Assembly: GCA_023398335.1 (NCBI GenBank)
Contig: JAEWSJ010000019.1
Coordinates: 1-20,114 of the forward strand
DNA from: Bacillota bacterium
GTDB taxonomy: Bacteria > Bacillota_I > Bacilli_A > RFN20 > CAG-288
Length of the DNA: 20,114 nucleotides
Reading direction: 5' to 3'
The notes beneath the pieces are model-generated. The model was not told the origin of the DNA, did not search any database, and was given only the letters and a program-made list of their open reading frames with translations. Position numbers and translations under genes: made by a program. Of this stretch, positions 6,403 through 15,903 are shown one piece after another; position 1 is the first letter of the stretch; every line of letters begins with the position of its first letter.

Positions 6403-9400
6403 ATGAGAGAAACTAGCCATGATTCAATTAAAAATTTTAGGAGGATAGTAACTTCTATATTTTTATTAATATTCTTGCAATTTTGCTATGTAAACAGCTA
6501 CGCACAGAATATGGCAGTATCCGGAGAAGTAACTGACGCCGGAGGCGGATTTTTGCCTGGTGTCAGTGTCAGCGTAAAAGGTTCCAATATTGGTACTATA
6601 ACTAATGAAAATGGAAAATACACATTAAACGTTCAGAGAAATGCAACTTTAGTATTCTCTTTTGTAGGCATGAAAACGGAAGAAGTAAGTGTTGGCGGAA
6701 GGAGAACTATTAATCTCAGAATGACGGATGAATCAGAAGTATTAGATGAAGTAGTGGTGGTTGGTTACGGGAACCAAAAGAAGAGTTCATTAACGAGTGC
6801 CGTTTCTGCAATGAAGGGAGATGAACTTCTAAAAGCACCTTCAACAAATATTTCTCAAGTTCTAGGGGGGCGTTTGCCAGGTATTTCTTCTGTGCAGGAA
6901 TCTGGAGAACCCGGTCTTGACCAGGCTTCTTTAAAAATCCGTGGTTCAGTTTATAGTGTAGCATATGTTGTAGACGGATTTCCTGTAAATAATATTAATG
7001 ACTTAGACCCTAATGATATTGAGAGTGTTTCTGTCTTAAAAGATGGTGCTTCAGCTGCTGTATACGGATTGCAAAGTGCTGGAGGTGTAATCATTGTTAC
7101 AACAAAAAAAGGAGAGGCTGGAAAAACGAAAGTAACTTATGATGTTTCTTTTGGAGCTTCAATGAATGCTAACTTTCCTGATTTCATGACTGGACCCCAG
7201 TTTGCTTATTATTATAATATGGGTGATATGATGGATCAGTTGGCAAATGGTACTATAACAGATAAAAGTCAGTACGTGCCGATGTATTCAAAAGAAAATG
7301 TTGCAGCAATGCAAAATAACGATCCGACTGATGGATGGGATAATGTGAATTACATAGATAAAGTTTTCGGTACGGGATTTAATCAAAAACACAGTTTGAC
7401 TGTTCAAGGGGGTAGCGAAAAAATGCGTTATTTTGCTTCTGTAGGATATTTGGGTCAAAGTGGTAATATTGATAACTTTAATTATAGACGATATAATTTA
7501 AGGACAAATATAGAATCTGATTTTGCTAAAAACTTTCACTTTACATTAGGTGTGGCAGGCAACGTAGGGAGACGTCATACTCCAGCATTTGCTTCGGGGG
7601 GAACAGATGGTAGTTCCTCTTTAGGTGAGCAGGGATGGCTCTCCATTGCTCATCAGGCAATTATGATGCACCCTTATTTGCCTGAGAAATACGAAGGTTT
7701 ATATACTGCTACCTTACAGAATAATACGTCTTTACCAAATAGTCCGCTAGCTGCAATCTATGATTCTGGTTCTAAAAAGACTCGTAGCACAGATTTGCAA
7801 ACTAATTTTTCATTATCATACAATGTGCCTTGGGTGAAAGGATTATCGCTTAAAATAAATGGTTCATATAATTACGGTACTTCTCGCAATAAAAACTTAA
7901 ATACTCCATATTCAACAATGGTGAGAAATAGCTCAATGGACTGGATAAAATCTGCTGATCCGCGTGGCACTGATCTTGGAATTAATATTGGTGAAGGACA
8001 ATACACCTATGAACAGATGGTAGGGCAAGGAAGTATTAATTATGTCAATTCATTTGGTAAGAACAACATAGATTTGATGGCTCTGGTTGAGGCTCGTGAT
8101 TATAAGGAGAATAGTATGTCTGCCTATGCAAAAAATCTGCCTTTTAAAGAATTGCCAGAACTCGGACAAGGTATTGCAACAGATTCGCCGGTAGGAGGAT
8201 GGAGTAATGCTTCACGTTCAGCCGGTTATGTGTTTCGCTTAAAATATGATTATGATAGTAAATATTTAGCGGAAATTTCGGGACGTTATGATGGCTCATA
8301 TAAATTTTATGGAATGTCAGGAAAACGATGGGGCTTTTTCCCATCTGCTTCTTTGGGATGGAGACTCTCAAAAGAAAAATTTATGAGTGGATTGTCCTTT
8401 CTAGACGATTTAAAAGTTAGAACTTCAGTTGGACTATTAGGAAATGATGGAGTGTCTGCTTATTCATTCTTAAGTCAATATACAAATAAGTATTCATCAA
8501 ATATAGTGATAAACGGTGTTTTGTCCCCTGCGTATTATACGAACGTTATTGCGAATCAAAATTTAACTTGGGAAAAGACTTTGTCTTGGAATGTAGGTTT
8601 TGATTTTACGATGTGGAATGGACTGTTAGGAATGGAGGTTGATGCATTTTATAATTATACTTATGATATTCTCACCGCTATGGGAGGAGACTATCCACCT
8701 TCCATGGGAGGGTATTTCCCAACGTATGCCAATAATAATAAAATTGATGCAAAAGGTGTGGATGTATTGATTACTCATAAAAATGAAATACAGCTGGCCG
8801 GAGAGACATTTAAATATGGAATAAGTGGTAATTTAACATTCTCAAAGACTCGCTGGTTAGTGTACCCAGACAGTCCTAATACTATGGAATGGAGGAAAAT
8901 TACAGGCACAACTTACGGGTCACTCATGGGATGGCAAGCAGAAGGGTTATTCAAATCAGAAGATGAAATTACTAATTCTGCTTGGTATGGTACTCGTCCC
9001 AATATTGGGGATGTTAAGTATAAGGATTTAAACGGTGATGGAAAAATTACAGAGGATGACAAAGCTGTTATAGGGCGTAGCAATAGACCCCAGCTGACTT
9101 ATGGATTAAACTTGAATTGTTCATGGAAGGGATTTGATTTAAATGCACAATTCACGGGAGGTGCTTTGTTCGATGTTTCCTTAACTGGTACGTATTATAA
9201 TGGATATGATGATAATACTGTTTGGACACAGACTTTTAAGGAAGGCGCTAATTCTCCACTGTATTTAGTTGAGAATGCTTATAGTGTTGAGAATCCAAAT
9301 GGAACTTTCCCTCGTATAACAACTGGGCATTTGACTCATGGGGGAGATAACGGGTTGTCTTCAACTTTTTGGATGAGAGATGGCAAGTATATTCGTTTAA

Positions 9401-9603
9401 AATCAGCACAATTAGGCTATACTCTTCCTAAAAGATGGTTGACTGCGGCAAATATACAGAATCTCAGAGTTTATGTGGAAGGCTCCAATCTTTTCACAAT
9501 AAGTGGGCTGCCTGAAGGTATTGATCCTGAATCTCCGGGTGTAAACAATGGCTATTATCCGCAACAGCGAATAATTATGGGCGGTATTTCTGTTACTTTC
9601 TAG
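6403..9603 (+). CDS. SusC/RagA-type TonB-dependent outer-membrane glycan transporter
   Basis: A 1066-residue beta-barrel importer with a long N-terminal signal (hydrophobic 15-31, probable cleavage at SYA-QN near residue 35). A carboxypeptidase-regulatory-like beta-sandwich follows (about 38-107; SGEVTDAGGGFLPGVSV and TNENGKYTLNV). The TonB-box-like DEVVVVGYG is at 115-123, the plug at about 125-236 (LGGRLPGI, IRGSVYSVAYVVDG, YGLQSAGGVIIVTTKKG), and the barrel ends in an aromatic, GGISVTF. YKDLNGDGKITEDDKAVIG is a typical SusC calcium-like loop. Length is normal for the family. It forms the outer-membrane complex with the SusD encoded 23 bp downstream and imports oligosaccharides using TonB energy. 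A 53-bp AT-rich gap precedes it, without a recognisable TAnnTTTG promoter or copy of the 18-bp operator, so it is probably transcribed from the promoter near 2600. Confidence 0.97.
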   Translation: MRETSHDSIKNFRRIVTSIFLLIFLQFCYVNSYAQNMAVSGEVTDAGGGFLPGVSVSVKGSNIGTITNENGKYTLNVQRNATLVFSFVGMKTEEVSVGGRRTINLRMTDESEVLDEVVVVGYGNQKKSSLTSAVSAMKGDELLKAPSTNISQVLGGRLPGISSVQESGEPGLDQASLKIRGSVYSVAYVVDGFPVNNINDLDPNDIESVSVLKDGASAAVYGLQSAGGVIIVTTKKGEAGKTKVTYDVSFGASMNANFPDFMTGPQFAYYYNMGDMMDQLANGTITDKSQYVPMYSKENVAAMQNNDPTDGWDNVNYIDKVFGTGFNQKHSLTVQGGSEKMRYFASVGYLGQSGNIDNFNYRRYNLRTNIESDFAKNFHFTLGVAGNVGRRHTPAFASGGTDGSSSLGEQGWLSIAHQAIMMHPYLPEKYEGLYTATLQNNTSLPNSPLAAIYDSGSKKTRSTDLQTNFSLSYNVPWVKGLSLKINGSYNYGTSRNKNLNTPYSTMVRNSSMDWIKSADPRGTDLGINIGEGQYTYEQMVGQGSINYVNSFGKNNIDLMALVEARDYKENSMSAYAKNLPFKELPELGQGIATDSPVGGWSNASRSAGYVFRLKYDYDSKYLAEISGRYDGSYKFYGMSGKRWGFFPSASLGWRLSKEKFMSGLSFLDDLKVRTSVGLLGNDGVSAYSFLSQYTNKYSSNIVINGVLSPAYYTNVIANQNLTWEKTLSWNVGFDFTMWNGLLGMEVDAFYNYTYDILTAMGGDYPPSMGGYFPTYANNNKIDAKGVDVLITHKNEIQLAGETFKYGISGNLTFSKTRWLVYPDSPNTMEWRKITGTTYGSLMGWQAEGLFKSEDEITNSAWYGTRPNIGDVKYKDLNGDGKITEDDKAVIGRSNRPQLTYGLNLNCSWKGFDLNAQFTGGALFDVSLTGTYYNGYDDNTVWTQTFKEGANSPLYLVENAYSVENPNGTFPRITTGHLTHGGDNGLSSTFWMRDGKYIRLKSAQLGYTLPKRWLTAANIQNLRVYVEGSNLFTISGLPEGIDPESPGVNNGYYPQQRIIMGGISVTF

Positions 9604-9626
9604 TCTAACTCTTAAAATTAAGTTTT

Positions 9627-11303
9627 ATGAAATTTAAATGGTTCAACTTATATTTATTGGGAATCTCGTTTAGTTTGACTTCCTGTAATGATTATTTAGA
9701 CATGACTCCAACGGATAGTGTATCTGATAAAATGGTGTGGAGTTCTACGCAAAATGCTGAATATGCAGTTAATTATTTGTATAAGTCGTTTTATCAATTG
9801 AGTAATTTTACTTTGGGACAATGTGCAGCTGGTATGACGGAAGGGCTTACTGATATGTTAAAATATGGTTCCTCCAACTACAACGCTTTGCAATATATCC
9901 CGAGTGAAATAGCTTATGGAGGAACTACATTGACAGTTAATTATGTGAGCGTGTATTTGGGAAATTGGGATACGATGTATGATTATATTCGTAGAACAAA
10001 TGAAAATCTGTATAACCTACATCGATATGGAACAATTAGTGAGAACGATGCAACTCGTCTTGAAGCTGAAATGCGATTTATTAGAGCGTTTCTTTATTTT
10101 GACCTTATTAAACGATACAAAGAGGTGATTATTTATGATGATGACTTGACTAAGATGACAAAAGATAAGGCTCTAAGCACTGAAAGTGAGGCTTGGGATT
10201 TTGTTGAGGCTGACTTAAAGTATGCTGCCGAAAAACTGCCAATGAAAGCAAATGCCAATGGACGTCTGGATAAGGGAGCTGCTTATGCATTCATGACTCG
10301 AGCTATGTTGTATGCAGAACGCTGGGAGGCAGTAAGAACTGCAGCCAACGAAGTGAAAAAATTAGGATACGGACTAGAAACAAATTATGCTGATTCATAT
10401 TCTAAAACAATAAAAGACGGAAATAAAGAAGCTATTTTGCAGTATTGCTTTGATCAAAGTAAATTTTCCGTAGGACATGATTTTGATTCGTATTATGCAC
10501 CTGGTGGTGATAAAGCACTAGATGGGAATACTGTTGTGGGAGGATTTGGTACGCCAACGCAAGAAATGGTTGAATCTTATGAATTGGCTACGGGGGGATT
10601 TCCTGATTGGACGGCATGGCATACAACCGAAGGGACGACAAATCAACCGCCTTATGTGAACTTAGAACCACGTTTCCAAGCTACAATACTTTATAATGGA
10701 GCCTCTTGGAAAGGACGTATTGTTGAACCTTATGTTAAAGGTACAGATGGATGGGCTACATGGATGGTTGATGCTAAACCTGAAGGTAGAACTACAACAG
10801 GTTATTATTTACGTAAGTTGGTCGATGAAGGTCATAGTTTTAAAACGACTCAAGTTAGTACTCAACCATGGACGGTAATTCGTTATGCTGAAGTATTACT
10901 TAATAATGCTGAAGCTTGTTATCGTTTAAATGATGCCACCAACGCTAACATATCTATTAAGGAAATACGATCAAGAGTTGGACTTCCTTATCAAGACAAA
11001 GATGGTACTGAATTATGGAAGGCAATTAAGCAAGAACGGAAAGTCGAACTTGCTTACGAAGGACAATGGTATTGGGACTTGCGTCGTTGGAAATTGGCTT
11101 CTCAATCCTATGATAATGGAGGTTTGAATAATTACCGTGTTCATGGGGTGAAAATTGAAAAATCTGGTGATAATTTTATCTATACCTATGTGGAATGTGA
11201 TACTCAGGATCGCAATTATCCATCAAAAATGTATCGTTTCCCTATTCCTCAAACAGAGTTGAATAACAATGCATTGGTTGAACAGAGTCAAGAATGGAAA
11301 TAA
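9627..11303 (+). CDS. SusD/RagB-type glycan-binding lipoprotein
   Basis: A 558-residue outer-membrane surface lipoprotein. The lipobox is SLTSC with Cys20, followed by NDYLDMTPTD, the standard SusD start, in which acidic residues after the Cys favour surface display. SusD-family features are the TPR-like helical core including EAEMRFIRAFLYFDLIKRY, GAAYAFMTRAMLYAERW, and the C-terminal block EVLLNNAEACYRLND ... AIKQERKVELAYEGQWYWDLRRWK, ending with a PIPQTELNNN motif close to the end. It caps the SusC barrel and delivers glycan to it. The gene is 23 bp after susC and 18 bp before the DUF5018 gene. The ligand cannot be predicted because the binding face is too variable in this family. Confidence 0.97.
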   Translation: MKFKWFNLYLLGISFSLTSCNDYLDMTPTDSVSDKMVWSSTQNAEYAVNYLYKSFYQLSNFTLGQCAAGMTEGLTDMLKYGSSNYNALQYIPSEIAYGGTTLTVNYVSVYLGNWDTMYDYIRRTNENLYNLHRYGTISENDATRLEAEMRFIRAFLYFDLIKRYKEVIIYDDDLTKMTKDKALSTESEAWDFVEADLKYAAEKLPMKANANGRLDKGAAYAFMTRAMLYAERWEAVRTAANEVKKLGYGLETNYADSYSKTIKDGNKEAILQYCFDQSKFSVGHDFDSYYAPGGDKALDGNTVVGGFGTPTQEMVESYELATGGFPDWTAWHTTEGTTNQPPYVNLEPRFQATILYNGASWKGRIVEPYVKGTDGWATWMVDAKPEGRTTTGYYLRKLVDEGHSFKTTQVSTQPWTVIRYAEVLLNNAEACYRLNDATNANISIKEIRSRVGLPYQDKDGTELWKAIKQERKVELAYEGQWYWDLRRWKLASQSYDNGGLNNYRVHGVKIEKSGDNFIYTYVECDTQDRNYPSKMYRFPIPQTELNNNALVEQSQEWK

Positions 11304-11321
11304 CACTAATTGATTTGAATT

Positions 11322-13001
11322 ATGAAAAAAATATTATATTTTTTACTTGGTGCAATAATACTTTCTTCTTCATGCCAAGATCCGGAATATGTACTTGCTA
11401 CAGCCAACCGACAAGGAATTACTAGCCTAACTGCTATATTTGTTGAAGGTGAATATGCTGAAAAAGTAGCTGTTGAATATAAAATAGCTGATGCTTCTAC
11501 CGATAAATTAGTTATTCCTATTCCCTATTATTATCCTGAATCTAGTGATAATGAAACGGATCAATATATGTCAAAAATAAAGGTGCAGGCTGAATTGGCT
11601 CCCAATTGCCTCCTTTCTCCTTCACTTGGTATTTTAGATTTGACAAAGGAGAACTATTTTACATTGACTGAGCCTGACGGAACCCAAAGAAAAATAAGTA
11701 TTATAGGTACTCGTAAAAAATCAAGTGCCTGTCAATTGTTGAGTTTTTCTTTGCCCGAGCTAGGAATTTCTGGTTCTATTGATGAAGAGAATAAAACGAT
11801 TGCTTTACCTACATTAGATGATTTAAAACCTGTGAATGCTTCTTATGCGATCTCTCCCCATGCTAGTATATCACCAGATCCAGCTGTTGATAAAATTGAT
11901 TTTAATCAATCAGTGACTTTAACAGTAACGGCGCATGATGGAACTCAATCTGTTTATACAGTAGAAAAAAAGATTCCTGAGAAAATTAGTTATGGCTATC
12001 GTGTAGGAAGTGAATCTTTGGCATATACAATTGATTTAACTACTAATGGAATGCCGGCTATATGTCATCCTACTATAGCTTTGTGTGGTGGATATTTGGT
12101 AGTTAATTATGGTGATGGATCGGCTCCAATTTATTTTAATACAGCAACAGGAGGAGCAAAATTAGGCACAGTAAATATTGGAAATCTAGCAACAGGATCT
12201 ATAACGAGCGATAATGGTGGTAACATGCTGTTTTGCAACTATGCTCAAGTTGGAGATACTTGGTCTCTATATACAACTAGTGACCTTAAAAAAGAGCCTG
12301 TTAAACTACTTTCTATGCAAAATTCTGGCAGTTTCCCGATTGGTTCGCGCTTGTCTGTTACTGGTGATATCTCAACAAATGCAATAATCACAAGTGCCTT
12401 TGATGGGGCTGGTACTGGAAGTAATCAATTTGTTAGATGTATTATAAAAAATGGCATTATTGGACAACCCGAAGTTATAACCATAAATGGTGTAGGTTAT
12501 TGGTTTGCCATGGATGCTAACGCTAAGATTGCTTATCGTACTGCAGATGTTGCTGACGGATACTTTATCGGGCATTACAATTACAATGATCAGCTTAATT
12601 TTATTGATGGTAATTCCAACTCCGCAGTATCAGCTTTAGGAGGACAAAGTGATGGTAGTGCGTGGGGGTATAATAATAGTGTTGTAACAACTGTCACTTT
12701 TAATAAAGCAAATTATTTGGCTCTATATGCTGTTGGTTATTTCCCGCAATGGGGTATGAATTCTATTCTCTATCTGTATGATGTGACCAGTATGACAGGG
12801 TTTTCTGGAACTGTTAATGCTACTGATCTTTTGAAGATGAGTTCATCAGTGAAATCATACAATGGTGCTGATCCCACTGAACCTCGTACGGGTGATGTGT
12901 TAATGATGCCATCTGCCAATGGATTCAAGATGAGTCTGTTTTATATTGATAATACATGTAAGACGGTAGGGTGCTATGAATTTGATTGTATTAAAAAATA
13001 A
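11322..13001 (+). CDS. DUF5018-type surface lipoprotein, candidate surface glycan-binding protein
   Basis: A 559-residue lipoprotein in the SusE/SusF position. The signal ends at SSSC (Cys18) followed by QDPE, again acidic. Two Ig-like segments follow: a divergent one at about 33-130 and a clearer one at about 136-217 with the DUF5018 pattern (LLSFSLPELGISGSID, then an ISPDPAVDKIDF and TVTAHDGTQSVYTVEK ending). Residues about 220-559 are rich in short beta strands with Gly/Asn/Ser turns and look like a beta-propeller, though no numbered family is claimed. Proteins in this position usually bind the target glycan at the cell surface and help SusCD; that role is inferred from position and architecture. 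A 63-bp gap holding a strong hairpin separates it from the hydrolase genes downstream. Confidence 0.82.
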   Translation: MKKILYFLLGAIILSSSCQDPEYVLATANRQGITSLTAIFVEGEYAEKVAVEYKIADASTDKLVIPIPYYYPESSDNETDQYMSKIKVQAELAPNCLLSPSLGILDLTKENYFTLTEPDGTQRKISIIGTRKKSSACQLLSFSLPELGISGSIDEENKTIALPTLDDLKPVNASYAISPHASISPDPAVDKIDFNQSVTLTVTAHDGTQSVYTVEKKIPEKISYGYRVGSESLAYTIDLTTNGMPAICHPTIALCGGYLVVNYGDGSAPIYFNTATGGAKLGTVNIGNLATGSITSDNGGNMLFCNYAQVGDTWSLYTTSDLKKEPVKLLSMQNSGSFPIGSRLSVTGDISTNAIITSAFDGAGTGSNQFVRCIIKNGIIGQPEVITINGVGYWFAMDANAKIAYRTADVADGYFIGHYNYNDQLNFIDGNSNSAVSALGGQSDGSAWGYNNSVVTTVTFNKANYLALYAVGYFPQWGMNSILYLYDVTSMTGFSGTVNATDLLKMSSSVKSYNGADPTEPRTGDVLMMPSANGFKMSLFYIDNTCKTVGCYEFDCIKK

Positions 13002-13012
13002 TAGTCATTGCA

Positions 13013-13044
13013 TAGGGGACATTTCTGAAAGGGAATGTTCCCTA
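13013..13044 (+). other. Intergenic 14-bp RNA hairpin with GAAA tetraloop
   Basis: Bases 13013-13026 pair with 13031-13044 over 14 positions: 11 Watson-Crick and three G-U wobbles (13018/13039, 13024/13033, 13026/13031), with GAAA as the four-base loop at 13027-13030. It starts 11 bases after the DUF5018 stop and ends 20 bases before the next ATG. No U-run follows, so it is not a classical terminator. Likely roles are an RNA processing or stabilising element that sets susCD-level expression apart from the downstream enzymes, or partial attenuation. Confidence 0.6.
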
Positions 13045-13064
13045 GACTATAAATTAGTTGAATT

Positions 13065-14450
13065 ATGTATAAGTACTTGAGATTTTCTTTAATAGTTATA
13101 ATTGGGCTGATTTGTAGCTGTTGCAGTGAGGAAACAAAGTCTAATGATTGGATATGGGATGAGGACCCCACTGCAGACGTGGATAATAAACCTCGTTTTG
13201 TATGGATTGATGCAGCTGCTAATTTTCCTGATTACGCAAATAATAAAGAAAATATTGAACGTGATTTGCTTAAGGTGAAAAATGCGGGTTTTACAGATGT
13301 AGTTGTTGATGTTCGTCCTACAATGGGAGATGTTTTGTTCAGAACAAACGTGGTTGACCAGGTTAAAAAATTAGATGTTTGGACCGCGGCCGGGTATGTT
13401 TATTATGAGCGGACAGCTCTTTGGGATTATTTAGACGCATTTGTAGAAATTGGACATAAACTCGGGCTTAGGGTAAATGCAGCAATAAACACTTTTGTTG
13501 GTGGAAATCTTTATTCTTATGGTTTGGGTAAACAAGGCTTGTTATTCAGAGATTCTTCGAAGAAAAAATGGGGAACTACCCTGAATTTGAAAGGAGGATT
13601 AACTAATACAATGGATGTAGATATTAAAAACGATCCGAATAATGAATACGGAACAAAGTTCCTGAATCCGGTAAATGAAGAAGTTCAGCAGTTTATTTTA
13701 GATTTATTAGGTGATTTGGCTAAGTATAATGTTGATGGAATCTACCTGGATCGTTGTCGGTATAACGATTTTGCTTCTGACTTTTCAGACATTTCAAAGA
13801 AACAATTTGAGGATTTTATTGGTGAAAAAGTAGAACATTTTCCTGATGATATAATTATCCCTGGTACGGCTAGTTATCCGCTACCTGCTTCAAAACCCAT
13901 ATACTTTAAGAAATGGCTTGAGTTTCGGGTAAAAGTGATTCATGACTTTATTGCTAAGGCAAAAGCTAAAGTAAAATCGGTAAATTCTAAAATAAATTTT
14001 GGTGTATATGTAGGGGGCTGGTATTCTACTTATTATGATGTTGGAGTAAATTGGGCTAGTCCTAAATATGATACTGCTGCTAACTATCCAGAATGGGCAA
14101 CCGAGGATTATAAGAAGTACGGGTATGCAAATTTACTTGATTTTATGTTGGTTGGAGCTTATGCACCAGTGTCAAACATTTATGGTAATGGAGAATGGAC
14201 AATGCAAGGATTTTGTAGGAATGCTCATAACTTATTGATGGGTGATGTAAAATTTGCTGGTGGCCCAGATGTTGGTAATGCCACAGGATGGGAGAATGGA
14301 GGGCAAGGTTCCAAAATCCCTCAAACGGTCGATGCTTGTATTAATGCTGGCGATGGGTATTTCATTTTTGATTTGGTTCACATTAAGAAGTATGACTATT
14401 GGTCTGATTTGAAGGTGGGTTTTGATAGTTATTTGAAAAATAAAAAATAG
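13065..14450 (+). CDS. GHL10-like (DUF187-type) TIM-barrel hydrolase A, lipid-anchored
   Basis: A 461-residue lipoprotein with a hydrophobic signal ending at ICSCC (Cys19 or Cys20), then SEETKSND. The acidic stretch resembles the export signal of surface lipoproteins in this phylum. From residue 43 it has a glycosyl-hydrolase-like-10 pattern: RFVWIDAAANF (44-54), VDVRPTMGDVLF (81-92), GHKLGLRVNAAINTF (130-144), NPVNEEVQ (201-208), VDGIYLDRCRYND (223-235, with D229/R230), and a late NFGVYVGGWY ... YANLLDFMLVGAYA block. Such proteins are often labelled alpha-amylase-family, but conserved amylase motifs are absent. The E. coli GHL10 member DigH (YddW) cleaves peptide-free peptidoglycan glycans. 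It is paralogous to the gene at 17338-18666. An endo-acting surface glycosidase is inferred; linkage is unknown. Confidence 0.82.
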   Translation: MYKYLRFSLIVIIGLICSCCSEETKSNDWIWDEDPTADVDNKPRFVWIDAAANFPDYANNKENIERDLLKVKNAGFTDVVVDVRPTMGDVLFRTNVVDQVKKLDVWTAAGYVYYERTALWDYLDAFVEIGHKLGLRVNAAINTFVGGNLYSYGLGKQGLLFRDSSKKKWGTTLNLKGGLTNTMDVDIKNDPNNEYGTKFLNPVNEEVQQFILDLLGDLAKYNVDGIYLDRCRYNDFASDFSDISKKQFEDFIGEKVEHFPDDIIIPGTASYPLPASKPIYFKKWLEFRVKVIHDFIAKAKAKVKSVNSKINFGVYVGGWYSTYYDVGVNWASPKYDTAANYPEWATEDYKKYGYANLLDFMLVGAYAPVSNIYGNGEWTMQGFCRNAHNLLMGDVKFAGGPDVGNATGWENGGQGSKIPQTVDACINAGDGYFIFDLVHIKKYDYWSDLKVGFDSYLKNKK

Positions 14451-14457
14451 TATATTC

Positions 14458-15897
14458 ATGAAGCAATATTTGCTAAAACCTTTTTTCTTAACCATTGTGT
14501 TTTTATATCCTTTTCTGAAGATTTTTTCATGTGAAAATGATATTTGGGGTAAAGTTTATTGTGATGGAAAGGCTGTTCCCGGAGTGGTGGTAACTGATGG
14601 ATTTAGCTGTGTGTTGACAGATGACAATGGTTCTTATAATTTGAACTTAGACAAGGGTGCTCGCTTTGTTTATTTGTCTGTTCCGTCAGGTTATATATCC
14701 AATAATGAAAATTCTATTCCGAAGTTTTATCATCGAATTGTGAATGGGGTGAAGAATGTATATGATTTTTGTTTATATCGAAATCCCAAAAATGACTTGA
14801 ATCATTCTTTTTTTGTGCAGGCTGATGTGCAATTGACTTCTAAAGATGATTTAAATCAGTATGAGACATTCTTACGGGATCTGTTGCCATATATGGAATC
14901 GACTTCTTTTGGACAAGATGTTTTTGGGATTGACTGTGGAGATATGGTAGGAGATTCCCCTTTTTTATTTCCAGAATATATTCGCACAACCTCTGTATTA
15001 AATATGCCTATTTATAGAACAATTGGTAACCACGATATGACTTACGGTGGACGTACATTTGAATATTCATATTCTACTTTTGAAGATTATTTTGGTCCAA
15101 TATATTATTCTTTTAATAAGGGCAAAGCACATTACATTGTACTTGATAATTGCTTTTATGTTAACAGAGATTATCAATATATCGGCTATATTGATGAAAA
15201 AACTCTTTCATGGATACAAAAAGATTTATCTTTTGTATCTAAAGGCTCTCTGGTTTTTATAATAATGCATATACCTTCTAGCTCTACTAAAATATTGAGG
15301 TATAATTCTCTTTTGCAAGATGAAACGAGCAATGCCTCAAGTTTGTATCAGGTTTTAAAGGATTATAATGCGCATATTATCACAGGACATACTCATTTTA
15401 ATTTGAATGTATGTTTCAATGATAGTTTGATGGAACATAATACAGCGGCTGTGTGTGGTACTTGGTGGAAATCTGATATTTGTGTTGATGGTACTCCGAG
15501 CGGCTATGGAGTGTACCGGGTTATTGGTGATTCACTAAAGTGGTGTTATAAGTGTGTAGGTCATCTAAATGATTATCAATTTAAGATTTATCCTGTTGGA
15601 AGTGCAGATGAATATCCTTCGGATATAATAGTAAATGTTTGGAACTGGGATGAGATGTGGAAAGTTGAATGGTATGAAAATGGAGAGTTAAAAGGAGAAA
15701 TGAAGCGTTACATTGGTTATGATCCTGAAGCAAAACGAGTATGCTTAGATAAGAAGAAAGTTTTATATGATTGGATTGTTCCTGCAAAAACGGGGCATTT
15801 GTTTCATATTACCCCCGCAAAAGGAATTAATAATATTGAAGTGAGAGTTACAGATCGGTTTGGAAATATTTATAGTCAGTTTATTGAAACTAAATAA
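14458..15897 (+). CDS. Calcineurin-like metallophosphoesterase with N- and C-terminal beta domains
   Basis: A 479-residue exported protein. Residues 1-25 are a signal; IFSC at 22-25 may be a lipobox, but Lys21 and Phe at -2 make it doubtful. An N-terminal beta-sandwich (about 28-107; PGVVVTDGFS and TDDNGSYNLNL) precedes the phosphoesterase core, whose metal ligands are visible: QADVQ (D123), DCGDMVGD (D162), GNHD (N191, H192), MHIPSS (H271) and GHTH (H311, H313). The first motif is DxQ instead of the canonical DxH, which I believe recurs in this three-domain Bacteroidetes class. The C-terminal part (about 390-479) is a beta domain with a metallophosphoesterase C-terminal pattern. It would cleave phosphomono- or diesters in the periplasm or on the surface. 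In a PUL this suggests phosphate decoration or phosphodiester links in the substrate (inference). It starts 7 bp after GHL10 A. Confidence 0.88.
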   Translation: MKQYLLKPFFLTIVFLYPFLKIFSCENDIWGKVYCDGKAVPGVVVTDGFSCVLTDDNGSYNLNLDKGARFVYLSVPSGYISNNENSIPKFYHRIVNGVKNVYDFCLYRNPKNDLNHSFFVQADVQLTSKDDLNQYETFLRDLLPYMESTSFGQDVFGIDCGDMVGDSPFLFPEYIRTTSVLNMPIYRTIGNHDMTYGGRTFEYSYSTFEDYFGPIYYSFNKGKAHYIVLDNCFYVNRDYQYIGYIDEKTLSWIQKDLSFVSKGSLVFIIMHIPSSSTKILRYNSLLQDETSNASSLYQVLKDYNAHIITGHTHFNLNVCFNDSLMEHNTAAVCGTWWKSDICVDGTPSGYGVYRVIGDSLKWCYKCVGHLNDYQFKIYPVGSADEYPSDIIVNVWNWDEMWKVEWYENGELKGEMKRYIGYDPEAKRVCLDKKKVLYDWIVPAKTGHLFHITPAKGINNIEVRVTDRFGNIYSQFIETK

Positions 15898-15903
15898 TAC
15901 AAT

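Noticed and set aside
13013..13044. Rho-independent terminator after the DUF5018 gene
   Set aside because: The hairpin is strong but followed by CTAGACTATAAATT with no U-run, and co-directional genes continue closely after it.
13065..14450. Alpha-amylase (GH13)
   Set aside because: The catalytic-region motifs of GH13 are not visible; the VDVRP and DGxxLDRxRY pattern fits the GHL10/DUF187 type.
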